64,000 nucleotides of DNA from Rhodospirillales bacterium (GCA_028288725.1 JAQGIC010000032.1:29982-93981), one strand, 5' to 3'; shown: positions 17,485-25,895, counted from the stretch's first letter. A program made the numbers and translations. The notes: generated by a model from the sequence alone, not told the origin.

Positions 17485-17822
17485 CGGACCTCGTCCGGCT
17501 GGCCGGCGCCCTGATCTTCGTCCTGGCGCTGATCGGCCTGGTCGCCTGGCTGATGCGCAGGTTCGGCCCGAACATCCGGCTCGGTCGCCCGGGACGCTTG
17601 GGTCTGGTCGAATCGATCGCGCTCGACAGCCGTCGCCGGCTGGTGTTGATCCGGCGCGACGGTGTGGAACATCTGCTGATGGTCGGCGGCGCCGGCGGCG
17701 ATCTGGTGATCGAGGCCGGCATCAATGCCGCCGCCCCGCCGGATCTGCGCGCGCCCGTCGCGGGTCAGCGCGGACGGGCCGAGCCCAGCTTCGCCGCCCA
17801 CCTGCCGGGTGAGGAAGCGTGA
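17481..17822 (+). CDS. fliO: Flagellar biosynthesis protein FliO
   Basis: 113 aa with one N-terminal membrane helix (LAGALIFVLALIGLVAWLM), then a small cytoplasmic domain containing LGLVESIALDSRRRLVLIRRDGVEHLLMVGG, the FliO/FliZ hallmark. FliO helps assemble the FliP ring of the export gate. The start is GTG at 17481, overlapping the previous stop (GTGA). The stop overlaps the fliP GTG start in the same way. Position directly before fliP confirms the call. Confidence 0.92.
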   Translation: MTDLVRLAGALIFVLALIGLVAWLMRRFGPNIRLGRPGRLGLVESIALDSRRRLVLIRRDGVEHLLMVGGAGGDLVIEAGINAAAPPDLRAPVAGQRGRAEPSFAAHLPGEEA

Positions 17823-18556
17823 AGCGTATCCTGCCGCTCGTCTTGCTGGTCCTGGGTCTGATGCTGGTGGGGCCCGCTTCGGCGCAAAGCCTGTCGCTCG
17901 ACCTCGGCGACGGCGGCGGATCGACGACCGGCCGGATCATCGAACTCGTGGTCCTGATGACGGTGCTGAGCGTGGTGCCCGGCCTGCTGGTCACGGTCAC
18001 CTCGTTCACGCGCATCGTCGTCGTGCTGTCTTTCCTGCGCACCGCGCTGGGCATCCAGCAGACGCCGCCCAACACGGTGCTGATCAGCCTGGCCCTGTTC
18101 CTGTCCGCCTTCATCATGGGACCGACCCTACAGCGGTCGTACGACGACGGCATCGCGCCGCTAATCGCCGAAAAGCTCGACACGATGACGGCCATGGAAC
18201 GCACGGCGAAGCCGTTCCACGATTTCATGCAGACCCATGTACGCGACCAGGATCTGCAATTGTTCATGGGGCTGGGCCGCATGCCGCCGGTCGCGACGCC
18301 CGACGACACGCCCTATCGGGCCCTGCTGCCCGCCTTCCTGATCAGCGAACTGCGCCGCGCGTTCGAGATCGGATTCCTGCTGTTCCTGCCCTTCCTGATC
18401 ATCGACATCGTCGTGGCGTCGCTGATCATGTCGATGGGCATGGTCAGTCTGCCGCCGAACGTCATCAGCCTGCCGTTCAAGCTGATCTTCTTCGTTCTGA
18501 TCGACGGCTGGTACCTGGTCTGCGGCTCGCTGATTCAGAGCTTCGGGCCGGGTTGA
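17819..18556 (+). CDS. fliP: Flagellar export gate protein FliP
   Basis: 245 aa. A cleavable signal peptide (LPLVLLVLGLMLVGPASAQ) is followed by four membrane helices with the conserved FliP segments TSFTRIVVVLSFLRTALG, QQTPPNTVLISLALFLS and the C-terminal VSLPPNVISLPFKLIFFVLIDGW. It forms the pentameric core of the export gate with FliQ and FliR encoded 5 kb away. The GTG start overlaps the fliO stop. Its last 22 bases overlap the convergent ferredoxin-like gene. Confidence 0.97.
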   Translation: MKRILPLVLLVLGLMLVGPASAQSLSLDLGDGGGSTTGRIIELVVLMTVLSVVPGLLVTVTSFTRIVVVLSFLRTALGIQQTPPNTVLISLALFLSAFIMGPTLQRSYDDGIAPLIAEKLDTMTAMERTAKPFHDFMQTHVRDQDLQLFMGLGRMPPVATPDDTPYRALLPAFLISELRRAFEIGFLLFLPFLIIDIVVASLIMSMGMVSLPPNVISLPFKLIFFVLIDGWYLVCGSLIQSFGPG

Positions 18557-18954
18557 TCGCCGAGCGCCACCCGATAGACCGCCTCGCGATCCGCCTCGGT
18601 CGCGACCGAGCGGACGATGGCCGGATCCGCCGATAGTTCGCGACCGATCGCCACCGCGATCCGTCCCTCCGGGCACAGGCCGAGGCAGGAGGTTTCGACC
18701 ACGCGCAGCGCCTTCCCGCGACCGACCGAGCCCAGCCGCTCCTTGAACCATCGGCGCAGCGTGGTGCGGCCGTCCGGATCGATGCCGTCCGGCAGTTTCG
18801 TCGAACAGCGCAGGCAGACGAACACCACGTCCGATTCCCATTTCGCCGGTGTCGGACCGGTCTCTCCCGCCGGCGAGACCGCCAGCGGAGGGGTCGACCG
18901 CCACCCCTGCCCCCAGACCTGACGGAGCTTCGTCGGGATCATCCCCGCCCCCAT
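18535..18954 (-). CDS. Cys-rich thioredoxin-like [2Fe-2S] ferredoxin / DUF1636-type metal-binding protein
   Basis: About 139 aa. Four cysteines are arranged as VFVCLRCSTKLPDG and, about 45 residues later, ETSCLGLCPEGRIAVAIG. This Cys-x2-Cys and Cys-x3-Cys layout is typical of thioredoxin-like [2Fe-2S] ferredoxins and of DUF1636 predicted metal-binding proteins. The N-terminal 40 residues are basic and probably flexible. The start codon overlaps the stop of the PadR regulator gene (TGATG), so the two are co-translated. The 3' end overlaps the end of fliP on the other strand by 22 bases. The cluster assignment rests on cysteine spacing only; the partner and reaction are unknown. Confidence 0.65.
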   Translation of the reverse strand: MGAGMIPTKLRQVWGQGWRSTPPLAVSPAGETGPTPAKWESDVVFVCLRCSTKLPDGIDPDGRTTLRRWFKERLGSVGRGKALRVVETSCLGLCPEGRIAVAIGRELSADPAIVRSVATEADREAVYRVALGDQPGPKL

Positions 18955-19550
18955 CAAACCCGCTCGATATCGGCCGCGGCCGCATCGATGATCGCGGTGA
19001 TGCGCTGGACCTGCTCGTCGGTCAGCGGTTCCTTCGCCAGGCGCATCTGCAGGGCCAGCTTGAAGTTCTCGACCGCCCGCTGGATCTGCGGCCGGATGCC
19101 GCCGCCGAACCGGCGCTTCACCTCGGCGATCTTTTCCAGGACGATGGTCATGACCGACTGGTTGCTGGCCAGAAAGGCGCGGCCCTCGTCGGTGATGGCG
19201 TAGAGCTTCTTGTTGCCCTCGGCCTGGGCGACGGTGGCGTAGCCCATTTCCTCGAGCAGGGTCAGCGTCGGATAGATGACGCCGGGGCTGGGGCTGTAGA
19301 GGCCCATCAGCTTGTCCTCGATCTCCTTGATGATCTCGTAGCCATGGCGCGGCTTTTCCGCGATCAGCGTCAGGATCAGGAAGCGCAGGTCGCCCTGCTC
19401 GAACAGCCGGCCCATGCGCCCGCCGCCGCCCCAGCCATGGCGCCCGCCATGATGGCCGCCGAAATGGCGTCCCCCGAACCCGAAATCACCCCGGGCATGA
19501 CGGCGTTCGCCCTCTTCGCCCGGACCACGATGCCTCGATCTGCCAAACAT
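18954..19550 (-). CDS. PadR-family transcriptional regulator with Gly/His-rich N-terminus (YqjI-like)
   Basis: 198 aa. The first 45 residues are very rich in Gly, His and Arg (GGRHFGGHHGGRHGWGGGG). A PadR winged helix follows: DLRFLILTLIAEKPRHGYEI, then SPGVIYPTLTLLEEMGYATV and the LYAITDEGRAFLA wing. The C-terminal helix (about residues 130-198) is the dimerisation arm. In E. coli the His-rich N-terminus of YqjI binds nickel or iron and controls DNA binding; the same could hold here (inference). It is co-translated with the Cys-rich downstream gene. An AT-rich palindromic stretch lies 23-49 bases upstream and may be its own operator. Confidence 0.88.
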   Translation of the reverse strand: MFGRSRHRGPGEEGERRHARGDFGFGGRHFGGHHGGRHGWGGGGRMGRLFEQGDLRFLILTLIAEKPRHGYEIIKEIEDKLMGLYSPSPGVIYPTLTLLEEMGYATVAQAEGNKKLYAITDEGRAFLASNQSVMTIVLEKIAEVKRRFGGGIRPQIQRAVENFKLALQMRLAKEPLTDEQVQRITAIIDAAAADIERV

Positions 19551-19572
19551 AGTAAGCCTCTTGTGTGTGTTT

Positions 19573-19599
19573 CGATTTGTCTAAGATATATCTAAATCG
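19573..19599. promoter_or_regulatory. AT-rich palindromic site, likely PadR operator
   Basis: The 10-base perfect palindrome AGATATATCT (19584-19593) lies inside outer arms CGATTT (19573-19578) and AAATCG (19594-19599). It is the only AT-rich patch in the 97-base gap between the PadR start and the TPR gene. PadR proteins bind AT-rich palindromes and usually repress themselves. Confidence 0.45.
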
Positions 19600-19647
19600 T
19601 TTTTAAGCAAGAGGGTCTGCGAAAGATTCTCATCGAAGCGGGAGCGG

Positions 19648-22600
19648 CTAGTTGATTTTGCTGAGCTGTTTCGTCGCCAGGCGCTGGCGATAGGTCGTCA
19701 TGAAGCCCTGCAGATCGCTGATCTGGGCGACCCGGTCGGCCAGCGATTTGAAGTCACCGCTGGTCGACGAGCTGTTGCCGGCGACCACGCGGAAATCGTC
19801 CTTGAGCGCACTCCGTTCCATCGCCGCGCCATATTGCTTCTGCAATGCGGCGAGCCCCATGCGGTCCTTGCCCAGCACCATCGCGGTCGCGATCTTGAGC
19901 GCCGTGCGCGCGGCGTCCTCGTCGAGCTTGCCGGCCTCCGGCGGATTCAGCCCGCGCTTCAGCACCGGCACCACGGCCGCCCAGTTCTGCGTCTTCCAAT
20001 AGATATCGACACGCAGCCGGTCGGCATCGGCGGACTCGTCGCCGGCCAACAGCTTGAGCGCGTCGGCGGCCTTGCCCTGTTCGGCCAGCGCCCGCGCCCT
20101 GAGCTCCAGCCGCTGAGCGACCAACTCCGGCGGCAGATCGACCGTCACCGGCAGATCGAGCGCCGCGATCGCATCGTCCGCGCGCCGATCGAGCAGGCGA
20201 ACCAGCGCCAGTTGCGTGGCGACACGCGCCTGATCGATGCCGGTCAGCCGGGTCTTGACCTGGCTGTCGAGCAGGTCGGCCGCCCGGTCGAGCAGATCGA
20301 CCTTGACCAGTTGGTCAGCCAGCTTGCGGATGATCTCGTCACCGGCGGCACCGGCGGGCGTCAGTTCCTTGAACTCGTCATAGAGGCCCAGTTGCTTCAG
20401 CGGTCCGATATTGTCCGCCGCCTTGCCCAGGAACAGGTCGATGAAATATTGCTGCATTTCGTCCGCGACGCCCTTGGACACGGGATTGTCGCCGTAGCTG
20501 GACAGGACCTGGCGCAGCGAGCGGAAGCCCGAGCGATAGTCGCCGTCGGCGATCTGCAGTTCCGCCAGCTTGCGCAGCACGCGCACCTCGAAATCATCGC
20601 CGCGCCAGACGAAGCGCAACCGATCGAGCGCCGCGATCGCATCGGCCCGCTCGATCTGCTTGTCGTCCAGCTGGGTCAGGGTCATGGCGTAGGTCGCCTG
20701 TGCCCTGGCCAGGCTGGAATCCGGCGATTTTGAAACCTCGGTCCACAAGGCGATCGCCTGCTTCAGGTCGCCCTGAATCGCCAGGATGCGGCCTTGCACC
20801 ACCTTGGCCTGGTCGGCTTCGCCGCCGGTCGGGTGGCTGGCCAGCACGGTGGCGGCCAGGGCCAACGCCTTGTCGCGATCGCCGGCGTTCAGCAGGGCCT
20901 CGGCGATCTTGATCTGCAGCCGATTGCGGAGCGCCTGGGGATAGTTCTTGAGCGCGTTGTTCGATTTGCCATAGGCATTGAGTCCATCGGTCCATTGCCC
21001 GCGATCGGACGCCAGCACCGCCCGCCAGAGCTGCCCGTCGCTGCTGGCATCGAGCGAGGGATCGCCCAGATCGGCCGTCGCGGTGTCGAGTTGGTTGGCC
21101 AGTTCCTCCGACGCGCCGCGCAGCGCGCGCAGGTTCGGATCGTCGAACATGCCCGGCGCTTCACGCTCGATCGCGCGCAGCACGCTCAACGCCTCGACGC
21201 CCTGGGCATTGGCGAAATAGAAGCGTGCCAGGTCGAGCCGCGCATTGTTCTTGTCGTCGGACGAGGCGGTCACGATCGCCTCCATCAGCCCCTGGCGTCG
21301 CAAGGTGAAATTATCGCCGCCCTGCCAGTCGGCCGGGCTGAACACACGGGTCTGGTCGGCCTTGCCCGGACGTTCGGCGTGGCGGTCCGCATCGGACGAG
21401 AGCGCCAGACCGCCGGGCGCGCTCAGCTCGACCAGGCTCGGTTGCGCGCGGATCGCCAATTGATCGCTCGCCGGGCGGAACACCAAGCCCTGCGCGCTCG
21501 GCAGCACGCGGAAATCCGGAAATGCCGCGCCGAGGTCGGAGCCCTGTCCCAATTGCGGCAGCGGCACCGCCACCAGCACGTCGCCGGCATCGGGATCGAT
21601 CAGGCTGATCGGGCTCGACGGATCGCTGGCGGGAAAGATCATCGAGGCATTGGGGCCGTCGCTGCGCACCTGGCCCTGGACCGGCGCTTCGGCGCGCTGC
21701 GGCTGGCTGCGCAGCTCGACGATCCAGGCGGTGCCGGCCCGACGGACGCTGGGGTTGAACCCGGCCCAGACATTGAGCCGCAGCACCGTGCCGCTACGGC
21801 TCGGAACCTGGGCGATCGAGGTGACGACCGGCCAGTTCGCGGCTCGAAAATCGCCGAAATCCATCTTCTGGGCGCGGTCGAACACCATCCAGACCGCGTT
21901 GCCGCGCCGGAAAATCGCGGCGGCCGCCGGCTGACGCCATTCGAAGCGCAACGAGACGCCATCGTCGATCAGCGTGTAGCGGATCTGCAGCCCGTTCTCG
22001 GCGGCGGACCCGAGCGTGCCCGAAACCTGACCGGTCGGTACCGGCGCATCCTGATCGGCATCGGCCGGCGGTGTCGGCGGACGCACCACGGGCGCCGGCG
22101 CCTCGGCGACCGGCGGCGGAACGACGGACGGTGGCGGGGCGGATACGGGCGTCGGCGGTGGTGGCGGTGTCGCCTCCGGTGCGACCTCCGGCGGCTTGCC
22201 GGGAACGACGTCGAGGATCACCAGATTGCCCTGGCGACCGTCGTTGACCCGATGTCCGGGCGGCAAGGTGAATTGTACCTGGGTGCCGTCGGCCGACAGG
22301 GTCGCCGGACGCAGGCGCTCCGGCAACGCCCGGGCGAGCCGTGCCATGTCGATGGCCGCCGGCTGATCGAACGCGATCTGGACCTTGCCGTCGCCCTGCG
22401 CCAGCTTGTAGTCCGTCCGCTTCGGCCAATCGAACACGACCCGATCGCTGGCGCCGTGACCGCCGACCCGGACGGCGACCGGCGTCGGCTTTGCAGCATT
22501 GGGGGGTGTCGGCGGCGTCGCGGGTGCGGCGGCCGGTGTGGGCTTCACCTCCGGCGGCTTCGGCACTGGTTTCTCCGCGGCCGGCTTCGGCTTGTCGACC

Positions 22601-23055
22601 AGATCGACGACCAGGGTTGCGCTGTCGTAGGCCGCCTGCTGGATCGTGATCGGCCGCTTCAGATGCGCGGTGACGATCGTGCCGTCGGGCGCGGCGTCGA
22701 GCTGGTCCAGATAGGCGCCCAGCGCCCGCCGGATCGGGTCGAGCGGGGCGTCGACCGGGCGGTCGAACCGGATGGTCAGGCCGTCATCGGTCGCGCCGGC
22801 CTTGAACGGCACCGCGGGACCGCCGCCGGTGCCGGCGAACACCAGCCGGGCGAAGCCCGGATGGATCGCGGCCCGCGTTTCGAGCCGGGTCCGGGCCGGT
22901 GCCGCCGGGGCGAGAGCCGCGGGCGCTGTCGGGGCGACAGCCGCAGGCGCTGTGGGCGCCGAAGGGGCCGCATCCTGCGCCCACGCCGATCCGGCGCAGA
23001 CCAGACCGGTCAGCATCAGGCCTGCCAGAAGCAGCCGCCGATCAGGGCGTCGCAT
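19648..23055 (-). CDS. Giant periplasmic protein with AMIN-like repeats and a TPR solenoid, in the motB operon
   Basis: 1135 aa. A signal peptide (LLLAGLMLTGLVCAGSAWAQ) and an Ala/Pro linker are followed by beta-rich modules. The first two end TLVVDLVDKP and LVILDVVPGKP, resembling AMIN domains (HPGFARLVF, DRVVFDWPKRTDYKLAQG). A Pro-rich linker and a third beta module (LQIRYTLIDDGVSLRFEW) come next. From about residue 560 the protein is an all-helical repeat region of TPR or Sel1 type (ARLDLARFYFANAQGVEALS; ADQAKVVQGRILAIQGDLKQ). AMIN domains bind peptidoglycan in other proteins. The start overlaps the upstream MotB-like gene by 14 bases, so it is probably made together with the stator-like proteins and could anchor or organise them at the pole. 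No exact family name recognised. Confidence 0.75.
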   Translation of the reverse strand: MRRPDRRLLLAGLMLTGLVCAGSAWAQDAAPSAPTAPAAVAPTAPAALAPAAPARTRLETRAAIHPGFARLVFAGTGGGPAVPFKAGATDDGLTIRFDRPVDAPLDPIRRALGAYLDQLDAAPDGTIVTAHLKRPITIQQAAYDSATLVVDLVDKPKPAAEKPVPKPPEVKPTPAAAPATPPTPPNAAKPTPVAVRVGGHGASDRVVFDWPKRTDYKLAQGDGKVQIAFDQPAAIDMARLARALPERLRPATLSADGTQVQFTLPPGHRVNDGRQGNLVILDVVPGKPPEVAPEATPPPPPTPVSAPPPSVVPPPVAEAPAPVVRPPTPPADADQDAPVPTGQVSGTLGSAAENGLQIRYTLIDDGVSLRFEWRQPAAAAIFRRGNAVWMVFDRAQKMDFGDFRAANWPVVTSIAQVPSRSGTVLRLNVWAGFNPSVRRAGTAWIVELRSQPQRAEAPVQGQVRSDGPNASMIFPASDPSSPISLIDPDAGDVLVAVPLPQLGQGSDLGAAFPDFRVLPSAQGLVFRPASDQLAIRAQPSLVELSAPGGLALSSDADRHAERPGKADQTRVFSPADWQGGDNFTLRRQGLMEAIVTASSDDKNNARLDLARFYFANAQGVEALSVLRAIEREAPGMFDDPNLRALRGASEELANQLDTATADLGDPSLDASSDGQLWRAVLASDRGQWTDGLNAYGKSNNALKNYPQALRNRLQIKIAEALLNAGDRDKALALAATVLASHPTGGEADQAKVVQGRILAIQGDLKQAIALWTEVSKSPDSSLARAQATYAMTLTQLDDKQIERADAIAALDRLRFVWRGDDFEVRVLRKLAELQIADGDYRSGFRSLRQVLSSYGDNPVSKGVADEMQQYFIDLFLGKAADNIGPLKQLGLYDEFKELTPAGAAGDEIIRKLADQLVKVDLLDRAADLLDSQVKTRLTGIDQARVATQLALVRLLDRRADDAIAALDLPVTVDLPPELVAQRLELRARALAEQGKAADALKLLAGDESADADRLRVDIYWKTQNWAAVVPVLKRGLNPPEAGKLDEDAARTALKIATAMVLGKDRMGLAALQKQYGAAMERSALKDDFRVVAGNSSSTSGDFKSLADRVAQISDLQGFMTTYRQRLATKQLSKIN

Positions 23056-23710
23056 GGGCGCCCTCCCCGGCCGATTGGTCTTCGATCACGACATCGATCC
23101 GGGTCTGGCCGCCGTCGTTGAGATCGATCATCGCCGACAGCGGCAGCGGGCGCGGATACCCCAGATGCTGCAGCGCACTGGCGACGCTGTTCGCCGCCCC
23201 CAGCGCCGCGACCCATTCGTGGGTCGGCTCGTCGCCGGGCGCGGGGTTGGCGGCGCGATGGGCGGTAACCCCGACCTTGTTTTCCAGATTGGTCAGCAGG
23301 CGGGCGAGATCCGCCAGCGGCGGCTTGTCCGCATCGGCCCAATGGGCGATCGGCTGGGCCGGCAGGCGGAGCACCAGGCGATGCTCCTCGCGCCGCACCT
23401 CGGTGCCGGCGAGGAGCGGCTGATCGGCCACCAGCTTGTCGATCAAGGCACCGGCATAATTCAGATTCAGCCGTGCCCGGCCGGGAGCCGGCACTTCGGC
23501 CGCCCCCTTTCCCTGCAGCCGATGACCGGTCAGATATTCCGAGATCGGCAACACGACCCGTTCCCAATCATGCCGATCGACCGTGGTCGTGGCGAACAGC
23601 AGCACGAAGAACGAGACCAGCAGCGACATCAGATCGGCAAAGGTGATCATCCAGCCCGGCGAGCGCGGGCGCGCAGGCGGCTCGTCCCGATCGAAGCCGA
23701 ACCGGATCAT
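23042..23710 (-). CDS. MotB-like stator protein B (proton-channel Asp retained)
   Basis: 222 aa. One N-terminal membrane helix has the MotB signature GWMITFADLMSLLVSFFVLL, with the proton-binding Asp at residue 26. The periplasmic part resembles a weakened OmpA-type peptidoglycan-binding domain: the segment around THEWVAALGAANSVASALQH replaces the usual helix with NxxLSxxRA. It is shorter than standard MotB (about 260-350 aa). It overlaps the preceding MotB-like gene by 4 bases (ATGA) and the TPR gene by 14 bases. The only MotA in the window is about 20 kb away in the fliF-flbD operon. It is likely a genuine stator subunit, but a regular motB could exist outside the window. Confidence 0.82.
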   Translation of the reverse strand: MIRFGFDRDEPPARPRSPGWMITFADLMSLLVSFFVLLFATTTVDRHDWERVVLPISEYLTGHRLQGKGAAEVPAPGRARLNLNYAGALIDKLVADQPLLAGTEVRREEHRLVLRLPAQPIAHWADADKPPLADLARLLTNLENKVGVTAHRAANPAPGDEPTHEWVAALGAANSVASALQHLGYPRPLPLSAMIDLNDGGQTRIDVVIEDQSAGEGAHATP

Positions 23711-24381
23711 GGCGCCGCCCCCGCATCGGGCTCGTCACCATTGAGGACGGCGAAGTCGAGCCGAAAGGCCGGACCGCTGCCGCGTTCGACCGCGATCGCC
23801 AACGCGCCGCCCGGACAGCCCTTGACATAGAGCCGGGCGGCGACCGTGGCTGCCCGCAGGCCCGCCAGACGTTCGGCCGGACCGCCCTGGGGCGCTTCGG
23901 TCGACAGCATGGCGTGCCAGGTCATGCGGATGGCCGGACCGGACGCATGGTGCTGCAGGATGAGCGACAGGCGATCCAGCGTCGGCAGCACTTCGGCCTT
24001 GAGCGTGGCGCTGCCGGGTTCGAACACCGAATCCTCGGGCAGCGAGATCTCGAGAAAGCTGTCGCTGGACGCCGCCAGGGTCGTGCGGGCGAGCGGCGCG
24101 AAGCCGGTCAGAAGCCCGGTCACGTCGCGCGCGAAACTTTCGACGCTGACGGTCTCGGGCCGTGGCGCCGGCGGCGCTTCGATCAGGCCCAGCGCCGAAG
24201 GCAGGTGCCCGAACGCGGCATCGACCGAATCGATCACGGCGCGGGCGCGCGGACGCTGCACCTCCGAGATCGAGACCAGCACGATGAAGAACACGAACAG
24301 CAGCAGGAACAGGCTGACGTAGGTCGCCACCGCGACGCCCCCGGAGGCCTGTTGCACGGGGATCGAACCGTCCTCATCCAT
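23707..24381 (-). CDS. Degenerate MotB-like protein A (Asp replaced by Ser)
   Basis: 224 aa, one N-terminal membrane helix (VATYVSLFLLLFVFFIVLVS) that aligns with the MotB helix of the following gene. Ser23 stands at the position of its proton-carrying Asp26. The periplasmic region contains an OmpA-like start (SFLEISLPEDSVFEPGSATLKAEVLPTLDRLSLIL) typical of MotB/OmpA domains, then IRMTWHAMLSTEAPQG and PAERLAGLRAATVAARLYV corresponding to the peptidoglycan-binding helix. It cannot carry protons in the usual way, so it may form a mixed dimer with its neighbour or act as a structural or regulatory partner. It lies 48 bases after cheZ and overlaps the next MotB-like gene by 4 bases. Confidence 0.75.
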   Translation of the reverse strand: MDEDGSIPVQQASGGVAVATYVSLFLLLFVFFIVLVSISEVQRPRARAVIDSVDAAFGHLPSALGLIEAPPAPRPETVSVESFARDVTGLLTGFAPLARTTLAASSDSFLEISLPEDSVFEPGSATLKAEVLPTLDRLSLILQHHASGPAIRMTWHAMLSTEAPQGGPAERLAGLRAATVAARLYVKGCPGGALAIAVERGSGPAFRLDFAVLNGDEPDAGAAP

Positions 24382-24429
24382 GACCGTGAAACCGTACGGA
24401 GGAGATGCGCGATGCTGCGGGATCGAACG

Positions 24430-25080
24430 TCAGAACAGCCCCGCGAGAATGGCATCGATATCGGCCTGGCTATTGGCGGCGCTCGGCATCGCCGGGCCGT
24501 TCATCAGCTTCGCATCGGCATCCGCCTCGGTCGCGGGCTCCGGCTCCGGCGCCGGCACGAATTGCTCGGCCTGGTCGCCGAAGGCCACCAGCAGGCCGTG
24601 GATCTTGGTCTCGATATACCGCAGCGTCTTCACCACCTTGGTGATGCGCTGGCCGGTGATGTCCTGGAAATTCGACGCTTCGAAGATCTTGGTCACGGAA
24701 TCGGTGATCTGCGCCTGCGCCTCGGGCGGCAGCGTGGCGCCCAGCTTTTCCAGGGTCTCCGCCTCGTCCAGAATCACGCCGGTCGCGGCCGCTGTCGCGG
24801 CCACGACCGCGTCCAGCTCGTCGGTCGCCAACGGAATATGGTGGTGCGGGATATCGTGGGGCTGGACCGACGCGATCTCGCGCTTGGCCGCCTGAATGAC
24901 GCGCGCCAGGGTTTCCAGCTCCTGATAGAGCTTGATCTCCGACAGCGACAGCGCCCCGGTCAGGCTCGCCACGACTTCTTCGACGGCGGCATCGACCTGC
25001 GCCGCGTCCACGACCGGGCGTTGGCCGCGCATCACATCGAGGCGGCGCGTCAGGTCGTCGGCGATCGCGAGCTTTCCCAT
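24430..25080 (-). CDS. cheZ: CheY-P phosphatase CheZ
   Basis: 216 aa. The CheZ active-site helix EASNFQDITGQRITKVVKTL (with the catalytic Gln in the QDITGQ core) is clear near residue 130. The protein ends in NSQADIDAILAGLF, a CheY-binding peptide of the kind found at the CheZ C-terminus and the FliM N-terminus. The middle is a long helical hairpin (LSEIKLYQELETLARVIQAAKREI). It dephosphorylates CheY-P and so ends a turn signal. A longer in-frame reading upstream exists, but the ATG at 25080 has a strong GGAGG site 6 bases before it. It sits between motE and the MotB-like pair on the minus strand. Confidence 0.92.
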   Translation of the reverse strand: MGKLAIADDLTRRLDVMRGQRPVVDAAQVDAAVEEVVASLTGALSLSEIKLYQELETLARVIQAAKREIASVQPHDIPHHHIPLATDELDAVVAATAAATGVILDEAETLEKLGATLPPEAQAQITDSVTKIFEASNFQDITGQRITKVVKTLRYIETKIHGLLVAFGDQAEQFVPAPEPEPATEADADAKLMNGPAMPSAANSQADIDAILAGLF

Positions 25081-25192
25081 TGATTCCTCCCGTAGCGGCG
25101 GGGCGTGGCCTCTGACGAAGACCAGTGCCGGGACACCGCTAGAATGTGCTAAAGGCCAAACAAAACGTCTGCAAGCGATTGATGTTGAAGGC

Positions 25193-25208
25193 GCCGCGGC
25201 GTCGCGGC
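25193..25208 (-). terminator. Small hairpin downstream of motE
   Basis: GCCGCG/CGCGGC arms (25193-25198 and 25203-25208) around a 4-base loop lie just past the motE stop, inside the 140-base gap before cheZ. There is no T-run; it may only weaken read-through into cheZ. I found no convincing promoter in the gap. Confidence 0.35.
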
Positions 25209-25220
25209 ACCCCCTGAAGT

Positions 25221-25895
25221 TCAGTTCTGCGGGCTCTGGGCCCCGTCCGGCGGCACCGCAGCGGAGGTCTGCCGCCGCTGCGCCAGCGCCATGGTGATCG
25301 TCTGCGCGGTTTTCGGATCCATCGCGGCCATGATGGCCGAGGTGGTGCGATCCTTCATCCGGGTCAGGAGCTGCAGCAGCACGGGCATGTCGAGCTGCGA
25401 CAGGATCGTCGCGGCTTCCTTCGGCTTCATGTTGGTGTAGATCGCGACCAGGCTGGACAGGCGCTGATCCTCTTGCGCATCGACCTTGCCCAGGCTCGCA
25501 TCCACCGTCGCCTGCATCTGCTTCAACTGATCGATCTTCTCGTCGACGCGCTGTTCGGCGGCCTTGAGCAGGGTCTCGCGCTGGGTCAGTTCGTCGGCGC
25601 GCTGGTCGAGCTCGATCCGGCGCTTGGCCAGGTCCTGCAGCAGTTTCACCTCGGCTTCGGTGTAGGTCTGGGCCGGCGGCGTTTTGGGCACGCCGGGATT
25701 GAGCGGTTCGGCCGCGACCGCCGGTGCCGCGGCAGCCGACGGCGGCGCCTTCGCGGGCGTCTCGCTGGTCGGCTTGGCGGGAGCCGTCTGGGCGAAGGCG
25801 ATCCCGGCCTCGTGATAGACGGCGCCGAGCCGGGTCGCCAGCATGACGCCGGCGGCGACGATCAGAAGATGCAGAAGGCGTGGTTTCAGTCTCAC
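25221..25895 (-). CDS. motE: MotE-family periplasmic chaperone-like protein
   Basis: 224 aa. An uncleaved or signal-anchor helix (LLHLLIVAAGVMLATRLGAV) leads into an Ala/Pro linker. A long coiled coil follows (RIELDQRADELTQRETLLKA and on through EQRVDEKIDQLKQMQ), and then the MgtE-N-like helical domain seen in MotE (YTNMKPKEAATILSQLDMPV, then MAAMDPKTAQTITMALAQ). In Sinorhizobium MotE stabilises the periplasmic motor protein MotC (family knowledge). It starts with GTG at 25895, overlapping the DUF6468 stop by 4 bases. No MotC homolog is obvious here; the AMIN/TPR protein in the same cluster is the natural candidate client. Confidence 0.85.
   Translation of the reverse strand: MRLKPRLLHLLIVAAGVMLATRLGAVYHEAGIAFAQTAPAKPTSETPAKAPPSAAAAPAVAAEPLNPGVPKTPPAQTYTEAEVKLLQDLAKRRIELDQRADELTQRETLLKAAEQRVDEKIDQLKQMQATVDASLGKVDAQEDQRLSSLVAIYTNMKPKEAATILSQLDMPVLLQLLTRMKDRTTSAIMAAMDPKTAQTITMALAQRRQTSAAVPPDGAQSPQN

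Noticed and set aside
20794..23121. Arg-rich plus-strand open frame opposite the TPR gene
   Set aside because: Antisense of Ala/Asp/Leu-rich code; the minus-strand product has a signal peptide and ordered repeats.
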